Shown here: in pieces, positions 13,842-20,109 of the stretch
Position numbering within the stretch: position 1 is the stretch's first letter
Layout of the letters: each line of letters opens with the position of its first letter
NCBI GenBank assembly: GCA_003176035.1
Contig: PSRL01000002.1
Span: 1 to 23,163 of the forward strand
Source of the DNA: Verrucomicrobiota bacterium
Lineage (GTDB): Bacteria; Verrucomicrobiota; Verrucomicrobiia; Chthoniobacterales; Xiphinematobacteraceae
Length of the DNA stretch: 23,163 bases
Direction: 5' to 3'
Notes under the pieces: model-generated
Told to the model about the DNA's origin: nothing
Seen by the model: the letters and a program-made list of their open reading frames with translations, nothing else
Databases searched by the model: none
Program-made: the position numbers and the translations under genes

Positions 13842-15192
13842 CGGCCCGATTCGGAAATTCCAGGCTCGCCACTCTCGCCAATGTTTTGTATATCATATTA
13901 TACAAACTATATATATTTTGAAATGGCTTGCGTGAGATATCCTCGTCCCCAATATATTTTAAACACAAGCGGCTGAGTTCTTGTAAGAATTCTTGTTGTT
14001 CCTGGTTCAGCGGTTGACCCTTATAATGCTGATAGAAACATTCAGCGACGTTACTCAGCTCATTAGGACAACCCATCTTCTTAATCTCCTCAATCATTTT
14101 CCGAAAGTATGAAAGATCGGGGTCCTTCTTCAGGAATTCACGGCATACTTTTTCATAAACAAATTTCTTTATTTCTTGTTGAGCAGGCCGATGTTTTCGC
14201 CAATCCCCTTCGGAGGAATGACCCTCCTCCTGATAACCGTCATCGTACATTTGCCACTCCTGGCTGGGGGAATAAAGAACAGATTTGGGATCCTTCTTTG
14301 CGTGTTCGTAAAGAGCAAAAATCCCGTCGCGTTCCATTTCCTCCGTCATGGGTTGCAAATCCTTTGGCTTGTTCTTTAAATTTTTTATTTTATCTTTGAA
14401 AAACAGCCAGGCACCCCTTTGTAAGGGCTCCTCTATGTCGCATTCTGAGCATTCGCTAGTTATTTGATTTACGATATGATGAGCTAGTTTTACTTTTGCT
14501 TTTGCATTATCTGAGGGATAACGAACGTCGGTCAGAGCATAAATATAGAGTGCGGCATCAAGCAGCGGATCTACATCCACTGATTCATTTTCATTTTCGC
14601 CTTTAAAATTATCGGACGCTTTCTTGACCTCAGAGAAGGAAATTGATCTCGAGCCTTTGCTCAACCTCCAGTCACTTGGATCAGCACCTTTGAGTAGGAC
14701 AGTTCCAGATAGGCCCCTCATGTCCCATCCGTCACACTGATAGAAATTTCCCAATCTAGATCCATTAAGATCTAAATTTGTCACGCGTGCCCCTTTCAGA
14801 GTACCGTTATCCCACTGCAGGTCCGCTAAGCTACAATTTATCAGTTCCGTGTGATCCAGACAAAGGCGAGTGTTGTCACCGGGGGTCTGGCGCCGCTTTT
14901 CAATCGATGTTACTATACCGAAAGGAAAGTCTTTAATAGTATACCCACTGAGTCCTCGCCCGTGGTTTAATCGCCATATGACTTCTTCATGAGTCAATTC
15001 CCTTGGACGACCAACGTTTCGCATTATTCGGGCAATGCCACCATTCAGCACTCCGCCGACAAAATGATTTTTGACTTTTTGAAAAAATTTATTAATTGAT
15101 CTGGAAGGTGACCTGCCGACAACCGGGTCCATCGGAAACTGGATTGCGTTATTTACAGTAGTTATAGAGCACATGCGCAAATATACGCACAT
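13831..15192 (-). CDS. Hypothetical protein, paralog B of the duplicated pair
   Basis: I do not recognise the family. From the ATG at 15192 it has 453 residues and is the fuller of the two copies. It shares with paralog A the motifs ELTHEEVIWRLNHGRGLSGY, the pentapeptide-like stretch (HTELINCSL, GARVTNLDLNGSRL, WDMRGLSGTVLL) and a long helical region (ALTDVRYPSDNAKA, QRGAWLFFKDKI, RPAQQEIKKFVYEKVC), then adds a ~35-residue tail ending FPNRAATQ. No signal peptide or enzyme motif is clear; a TTG at 15237 would add a hydrophobic FFVFLVL leader. It starts 55 nt after the ispG stop on the same strand, so it is probably read with ispG. The last codons lie on DNA that is the copied end of agmatine deiminase read backwards, so part of its C-terminus derives from antisense of that gene's end. 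Confidence 0.7.
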   Translation of the reverse strand: MCVYLRMCSITTVNNAIQFPMDPVVGRSPSRSINKFFQKVKNHFVGGVLNGGIARIMRNVGRPRELTHEEVIWRLNHGRGLSGYTIKDFPFGIVTSIEKRRQTPGDNTRLCLDHTELINCSLADLQWDNGTLKGARVTNLDLNGSRLGNFYQCDGWDMRGLSGTVLLKGADPSDWRLSKGSRSISFSEVKKASDNFKGENENESVDVDPLLDAALYIYALTDVRYPSDNAKAKVKLAHHIVNQITSECSECDIEEPLQRGAWLFFKDKIKNLKNKPKDLQPMTEEMERDGIFALYEHAKKDPKSVLYSPSQEWQMYDDGYQEEGHSSEGDWRKHRPAQQEIKKFVYEKVCREFLKKDPDLSYFRKMIEEIKKMGCPNELSNVAECFYQHYKGQPLNQEQQEFLQELSRLCLKYIGDEDISRKPFQNIYSLYNMIYKTLARVASLEFPNRAATQ

Positions 15193-15309
15193 TCTGTTAA
15201 GGACAAGAAAAACAAAAAATGCGCGATAGTCACCCAAGCAGTAAGTACTATATCATCTCAGTAGCCGCGTAGGGTTCAGTCCATTTTCCGTGCTCTTGAA
15301 TGAGATCAA
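13831..15309. repeat. Tandem duplication unit, right copy
   Basis: Homologous to 12181-13697. It includes paralog B and the real 3' end of ispG, so this copy keeps the original join with ispG, while the left copy keeps the original join with agmatine deiminase. The simplest ancestral order is agmatine deiminase, one copy of the unknown gene, ispG. Confidence 0.85.
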
Positions 15310-17005
15310 CTAGTCGTTCCACCGCTTGTTCTTGTGGGATGTTAAATTTTACCGGCGTTTTTCCCACGTAGAGATTCACCTTTCCGGGTGCGCCTCCGAC
15401 GTAACCAAAGTCCGCGTCAGCCATCTCTCCGGGTCCGTTCACGATACAGCCCATAATGGCGATACGCACTCCTTTGAGATGTGAAGTAGCTTCTTTAATG
15501 CGAGCTGTTGTTTGCTGGAGATTAAAAAGCGTTCGGCCACAGGAGGGGCATGCCACATAGTCGGTTTTAAAAATCCTCGCACCTACTGCCTGAAGGATAT
15601 TGTATGACAGACGTAAAGAGATTTCAGCGTCAGGTTCACCTTGCACCAGGATAGCGTCTCCTATGCCATCACAAAGCAGGGACCCAATATTAGTGGAGGC
15701 TTGTAAGAGGACAGATAAGCGGTCTTCGCTTTTTGTGGGCTGCAAGGTATCTTTCAGCAAGATGGGATGAAGTGGCGGGATGCGCGCGGCCAACAAGCGG
15801 AAAGCTGCAATTGGCGAGATGTTGAGTCCGTCCGTAACCGTGACTAATTGTGGGGAGAGAGCAGTTTTTAGCAATTCGATCGCCTGATCATCCCGGGGAT
15901 CAATATTGAATGCGTGTGCGGACTCGAGAACAATCTCGGGTTGGCAATCTCCTAGTTGGGTGCGCCGGTTTGCGAGCGCATTCCATTTTTCCTGTGTGGT
16001 AAAGACTCGGATTGGTTCTTGATTTCCAAGCGAAAATTCTTGAATGCGCAATAGAGAGGAATTTCGACGACGGTAGGAAAACCAATCAAAGGAGGGAGAT
16101 AGGGATTCAAACAATGGGGCTTCATCCTGACGATGGAGGTAGGGCTTGACAAGGGCCTGAGCCACTGGAATTTCATGCACGCTGTCTTCTGTGAGGGATA
16201 CGCGGATGGTATCCCCTATCCCGTCATGGAGAAGGCTCCCGATCCCAATGGCACTTTTGATTCGCCCGTCTTCTCCATCCCCCGCTTCGGTTACACCAAG
16301 ATGGAGCGGATAATTCCAGTCGGCCCCTTCCGAAGCCAATCTTGTGGCAAGAAGGCGGTAGGCAGCGATCATCACCTTTGGCTGAGAGGCCTTCATGGAA
16401 AATACTATGTTGTGATAATCCAGTTCCCTGGCGATGCGGGCGAATTCCAAGGCGCTTTCGACCATACCAAGGGGGGTATCGCCGTATCGATTCATGATGC
16501 GGTCACTGAGAGAGCCGTGGTTGGTGCCAATCCGTAAGGCGATACCTCGCTGTTTACAAAACAGAATCAACGGTTTTAAACGCTCGCGGATGCGGTGGAG
16601 TTCAGCGCGATATTGTTCGTCGCTGTATTCTCGAACAGCAAATTTTTTTGAATCCGCATAGTTACCCGGATTGATGCGCACTTTTTCCACCCATTTTGCG
16701 GCTTCCATAGCTGCGTCGGGCTTAAAATGAATATCGGCGACAAGAGGAACGTCAATTCCCCGCAACAGAAGCTCTCGTTTGATATGCTCCAGATTTCGCG
16801 CATCTTTGACGGTGGGCGCAGTGATTCTTACGATTTCGCTTCCAGCCGCCGCAAGTTCCTGAACTTCGCAGACCGCTGCTTCAGTGTCCATCGTATCTGC
16901 GGTGATCATCGATTGCACACAAAGGGGCGCCTCGCCACCTATTGAAACCTTTCCGACTTTGACCGGCCGGCTGCGACGTTTCTTATATTGGAACGGATTC
17001 ATCAT
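15248..17005 (-). CDS. ispG: 4-hydroxy-3-methylbut-2-en-1-yl diphosphate synthase, long form
   Basis: A 585-residue IspG (GcpE), the [4Fe-4S] enzyme of the MEP isoprenoid pathway that converts methylerythritol cyclodiphosphate to HMBPP. Residues ~10-285 form the TIM-barrel domain (QSMITADTMDTEA, DIHFKPDAAMEA, KVRINPGN, RIGTNHGSLSDR). Residues ~286-470 are an extra domain absent from the ~370-residue E. coli type and known from plants, Chlamydiae, Bacteroidetes and relatives. Residues ~475-585 carry the cluster site: CPSC (Cys486, Cys489), Cys520 in MGCIVNGPGE, and Glu527. All ligands are present. The start is one of two adjacent ATGs at 17000-17005. It lies 119 nt after rseP, a common pairing, and 55 nt before paralog B. 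Its last ~20 codons are copied at 13634-13697. Confidence 0.95.
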   Translation of the reverse strand: MMNPFQYKKRRSRPVKVGKVSIGGEAPLCVQSMITADTMDTEAAVCEVQELAAAGSEIVRITAPTVKDARNLEHIKRELLLRGIDVPLVADIHFKPDAAMEAAKWVEKVRINPGNYADSKKFAVREYSDEQYRAELHRIRERLKPLILFCKQRGIALRIGTNHGSLSDRIMNRYGDTPLGMVESALEFARIARELDYHNIVFSMKASQPKVMIAAYRLLATRLASEGADWNYPLHLGVTEAGDGEDGRIKSAIGIGSLLHDGIGDTIRVSLTEDSVHEIPVAQALVKPYLHRQDEAPLFESLSPSFDWFSYRRRNSSLLRIQEFSLGNQEPIRVFTTQEKWNALANRRTQLGDCQPEIVLESAHAFNIDPRDDQAIELLKTALSPQLVTVTDGLNISPIAAFRLLAARIPPLHPILLKDTLQPTKSEDRLSVLLQASTNIGSLLCDGIGDAILVQGEPDAEISLRLSYNILQAVGARIFKTDYVACPSCGRTLFNLQQTTARIKEATSHLKGVRIAIMGCIVNGPGEMADADFGYVGGAPGKVNLYVGKTPVKFNIPQEQAVERLVDLIQEHGKWTEPYAATEMI

Positions 17006-17124
17006 GATGAAGAGCTTTCGCAGACAGCGTCGGAACCGGCGGTCGGATTTTTTGATCGCAAGGTGTGGTCCAGCTGCTGTCAGACATTGCTTTTTACTTA
17101 CAAAGATATCCTATTTAAATACAA

Positions 17125-18534
17125 CTACTTAGGGAACTTCATTTCTGGGACCGCCATTTTTTGCCCCTTCCAAGGAATATCCTGAATGTCATAAAAGGCG
17201 AGATACAGCATCAACCCTATCACAACCAAAGCAAACGCAGTTTGGATTCTCTCCAGTATTCTCTGATGAATCGGCCTGCGGCGGACTGCTTCAATCAGAG
17301 AAACGAGAATATGACCGCCATCCAGCGGTGGAATCGGCAGTAGGTTTAGTATGGCGAGGTTCACATTGAGCACCACACTAAACCACAGGGCCATTCTCCA
17401 ACCTTCAGGCGCCACAAAACTCATGTAATAAAGCCGCATGATTCCTACAAAGCCGCTCAGATGCTGAACTTTAATTTCCGAATGCGGAGAAGTGATTGCC
17501 GACAGGGTCTTCCAGATCGTGGTGGCACTGGCGACGATTTGGTTCATCGGGCTAGGGTGTGTGATTCCAATCACGCCACGGTCGTCCCAAAGAATTCCCA
17601 GTCGAGGACGCCGGTCGCCTTGGGGGGGGCGTGGAGTTGCAATCACTTGAAAGGAACGGCTGCCTCGCTGCACGGTCAATTGCAGCGGCTCGCTGCTGTC
17701 CTTTTGAAGGTTATCAGCAAATGCCCTCACGCTGTAAACAGGCTGGCCGTTGACGGCAACAATGGCATCACCTCTGCGCAACCCCGCTTCGGCGGCGGGA
17801 CTATGGTCAAAAATTTTCGCAATGATTGGCAGCTGAGCCGGCAGAATGCCGATTTGACGGAGATGCTGCCTCCCCATTCCCTTGTTTTCAGGAATCACCG
17901 GCGTGACTTCGAAAGAAAGTCGCTTGTTCTCCCGCTCCACTACTACAGGAATTGTTGGGTTGACGCTGCGAATCACATTCCAAATAACGCTATCTGAAAC
18001 TTCCTCCATTCCCACGAAACGGCCCACCGGGTTCCCATCGACGCTGAGGATTTTATCGCCCATTCGGATCCCCGCATCAGCCGCCGGCCCATGTGGCTCA
18101 ACATAGCCCACAATCGCGCTAGTCTCGGCTTCACTTACAGGCCGCCCTACTCCCCAAACAACAATTGCAAAGGTTACCGCAAGTAAGAAACTAAACAAAG
18201 GCCCGGCAAAGGCGACGATGATTTTATCCCAGGGAGAGGCGGATGGAAGATTTTTTACATCGGATGCTTTTCCTTCAATGACTTCCATTGGAGCCATCTG
18301 TGGAATTGAAACAAATCCTCCCGCCGGAATACAGCCTATCCGGTACTCAATCCCCCGGATCGTTTTTTTCCATAAAGCGGGTCCAAACCAAAGTGCAAAC
18401 TTATCCACTTGCAGGCCTCGCCAACGCGCCGCAACGAAATGCCCCACTTCATGAACAACAATGAGGAGATTAAATAGTAATAAAACTTCCAGGCAGATCA
18501 GGATCACTTTGCCGATCTCAAAGATGGTTTCCAT
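17125..18534 (-). CDS. rseP: Site-2 intramembrane zinc metalloprotease RseP
   Basis: A 469-residue M50 protease of the inner membrane. The first membrane segment holds the zinc motif HEVGH (His28, Glu29, His32), and the third ligand motif is LLPIPPLDGGH with Asp405. There is a membrane segment at about 105-128, two periplasmic PDZ domains at about 135-215 (GPAADAGIRMGDKILSVDG) and 230-305 (SPAAEAGLRRGDAIVAVNG), and C-terminal membrane segments at about 383-400 and 432-448. In E. coli RseP cuts the anti-sigma factor RseA and clears signal-peptide remnants; the substrate here is unknown. All catalytic residues are present. It precedes ispG; the dxr gene often found before rseP is absent, its place taken by a dispersed repeat and sucB. 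Confidence 0.94.
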   Translation of the reverse strand: METIFEIGKVILICLEVLLLFNLLIVVHEVGHFVAARWRGLQVDKFALWFGPALWKKTIRGIEYRIGCIPAGGFVSIPQMAPMEVIEGKASDVKNLPSASPWDKIIVAFAGPLFSFLLAVTFAIVVWGVGRPVSEAETSAIVGYVEPHGPAADAGIRMGDKILSVDGNPVGRFVGMEEVSDSVIWNVIRSVNPTIPVVVERENKRLSFEVTPVIPENKGMGRQHLRQIGILPAQLPIIAKIFDHSPAAEAGLRRGDAIVAVNGQPVYSVRAFADNLQKDSSEPLQLTVQRGSRSFQVIATPRPPQGDRRPRLGILWDDRGVIGITHPSPMNQIVASATTIWKTLSAITSPHSEIKVQHLSGFVGIMRLYYMSFVAPEGWRMALWFSVVLNVNLAILNLLPIPPLDGGHILVSLIEAVRRRPIHQRILERIQTAFALVVIGLMLYLAFYDIQDIPWKGQKMAVPEMKFPK

Positions 18535-18541
18535 AGCAGCA

Positions 18542-18760
18542 TTATAAGGTAGTAGGCTTTACAAAAAAAACAATTCGGAGTTCGTCGGGGGTACAGCCAG
18601 TTTCCTTGAGAACGTTCATCTGATGAAATTCGTTACATGCTGTTGCCAGGGCCGGCGCCTGCTGAGCTCGCTCCAAAAAGTCGTCAACCCTCTGGGCGAG
18701 AGCCTTTTTGCCATATGATGGTGGGTGCCGCTGAAGTTGGTCAGGTAGCGCAGAGGATAC
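18542..18760 (-). pseudogene. Possible gene remnant inside dispersed repeat copy 2
   Basis: On the minus strand an open frame of about 72 codons runs from just after a stop (18761-18763) to a stop at 18542-18544, with no ATG near its beginning. It reads like normal protein sequence (YGKKALAQRVDDFLERAQQ, CTPDELRIV). In repeat copy 1 the equivalent frame is broken by TAA in place of CAA and by an internal deletion. I read this as a decayed coding sequence copied to several sites; it could equally be a non-coding repeat with a chance open frame. No family recognised. Confidence 0.3.
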
Positions 18761-18839
18761 CTAACTATCCTCGCTCTGATCCTCTGTCATAATTGCTTCT
18801 CGTGCCGGCGGCCTCCCTAGGTTTTGGGAGAGGTTCTAG
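18678..18839. repeat. Dispersed intergenic repeat, copy 2
   Basis: Matches 6697-6837 in the same orientation, with an 18-base insertion (around 18803-18822, GC-rich with GCCGGC) relative to copy 1. Its right end covers the sucB stop codon, so it abuts sucB exactly. Similarity to copy 1 resumes near 18586-18603, and 18632-18656 matches the duplication junction at 13720-13744. The whole 301-nt gap between sucB and rseP seems to be repeat-derived. Confidence 0.85.
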
Positions 18840-19984
18840 GCTTCCAAAAGGAGCCGAGCAGGATTCTCGATACAATTTTTAATGCGAATGAGGGCGGTAA
18901 CTGCTTCCTGGCCATCGATGACTCGATGGTCATAACTCAACGCAAGATACATCATCGGTCGAATGACTACCTGTCCCTGGACTGCAATTGGTCTCTCCTG
19001 GATCTTATGCATGCCAAGAATACCGCTCTGAGGGGGGTTTAAAATGGGGGTGCTCAATAGGGAACCGTAGACGCCCCCGTTGGATACTGTAAATACTCCC
19101 CCTTGAAGGTCTTCAAGAGAGACCTTGCCTTCCCGTGCTTTGGTGGCAAACCCTATAAGCTCCCGCTCAATGTCCGCAAAGGACTTTTGGTCACAGTCAC
19201 GAAGGACAGGGACAATCAGGCCTCGCTCAGTACCCACAGCCACTCCAATGCTATAGAAATGATTTTGAATGAGTTCCTCCCCCTCCATCCGGGAGTTCAA
19301 TGCGGGTACGGCTCGGAGGGCATCTACCGCCGCTTTGATAAAAAACGACATAAATCCCAATTTCACGCCGTGTTTCTTTTGAAATTCTTCTTGAAGCTCT
19401 TTTCGAAGCCTCATCACACCGCTCATATCACACTCATTAAATGTCGTGAGGATAGCCGCTGTTTGCTGAGCGGAAACTAGTTGTGCGGCAATTTTTCGAC
19501 GCAGCGGTGAAAGGCGCTTCCGTGTCACACGACCGGATTTCTCCTGCGGGGCTTTTTGCTGATTCTCCTCTGGAGTGGAAGGGGAGGTTTTTTGAGGCGC
19601 TTGTTTTGCTTGCGCAGGCTCAGGCTGATACGGAGGTGGTTCCGAAGGCTCCTTTTTAGCGCGTTTGGCTGGCTGTTGAGGCTGCTCCTGCGGGGTCGCT
19701 TCTTCCGGCGCAGGAGGCTGGGCGGCCGGTTTGGCAGTTGCGGCGGCCACTTCTGTCTCAATAGTCGCGACTATTTGGCCAATTTGAACTTCATCTCCCT
19801 CATTCACCAGTGTGGTCACCACACCTGCTTCAGGGGCATTGACTTCAGTAGAGATTTTGTCCGTATCCAAAGAAAAAAGGACTTCACCTGCCTGAACGGT
19901 TTCCCCACTTTTTTTATGCCAAGAGGACAGCACGCCCGTTGAAATGGATTCTCCAACAGCCGGAACTTTTACTTCAGTTTGCAT
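18836..19984 (-). CDS. sucB: 2-oxoglutarate dehydrogenase E2, dihydrolipoyl succinyltransferase
   Basis: A 382-residue E2 subunit. Residues ~1-75 are the lipoyl domain with the modified lysine in DTDK (Lys43). Residues ~76-150 are a linker very rich in Pro, Ala, Gln, Glu and Lys. The catalytic acyltransferase domain starts at about 155 (RKRLSPLRRKIAAQLVSAQQ) and ends with LSYDHRVIDGQEAV, giving His353 and Asp357. It transfers succinyl groups to CoA in the TCA-cycle complex. TAAILTTFNECDM is typical of the succinyl rather than acetyl type. The usual E3-binding (peripheral-subunit-binding) domain between linker and catalytic domain is not visible. The gene follows sucA by 125 nt on the same strand, and its stop codon lies in a dispersed repeat. 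Confidence 0.94.
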   Translation of the reverse strand: MQTEVKVPAVGESISTGVLSSWHKKSGETVQAGEVLFSLDTDKISTEVNAPEAGVVTTLVNEGDEVQIGQIVATIETEVAAATAKPAAQPPAPEEATPQEQPQQPAKRAKKEPSEPPPYQPEPAQAKQAPQKTSPSTPEENQQKAPQEKSGRVTRKRLSPLRRKIAAQLVSAQQTAAILTTFNECDMSGVMRLRKELQEEFQKKHGVKLGFMSFFIKAAVDALRAVPALNSRMEGEELIQNHFYSIGVAVGTERGLIVPVLRDCDQKSFADIERELIGFATKAREGKVSLEDLQGGVFTVSNGGVYGSLLSTPILNPPQSGILGMHKIQERPIAVQGQVVIRPMMYLALSYDHRVIDGQEAVTALIRIKNCIENPARLLLEA

Positions 19985-20109
19985 GGAATAAGGAATGTGA
20001 TAATAAACTACTCTAACTGAGATTACGCATTCGAGGGCTACTGGAAAGCTCTCAGAGCAAAAAGGAGCATTCTCCCCAACAACAATTTCTCTTTTTGCAT
20101 AATCTCATC

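Noticed and set aside
19556..19942. Plus-strand frame of 128 codons rich in Arg and Leu, opposite sucB
   Set aside because: It is the antisense of the low-complexity Pro/Ala/Lys/Glu linker and lipoyl domain of sucB; its composition follows from that.
19985..20109. Short stem GGAG-aatg-CTCC followed by TTTTT on the minus strand between sucA and sucB, considered as an attenuator
   Set aside because: The stem has only four base pairs, too weak to claim as a terminator from sequence alone.
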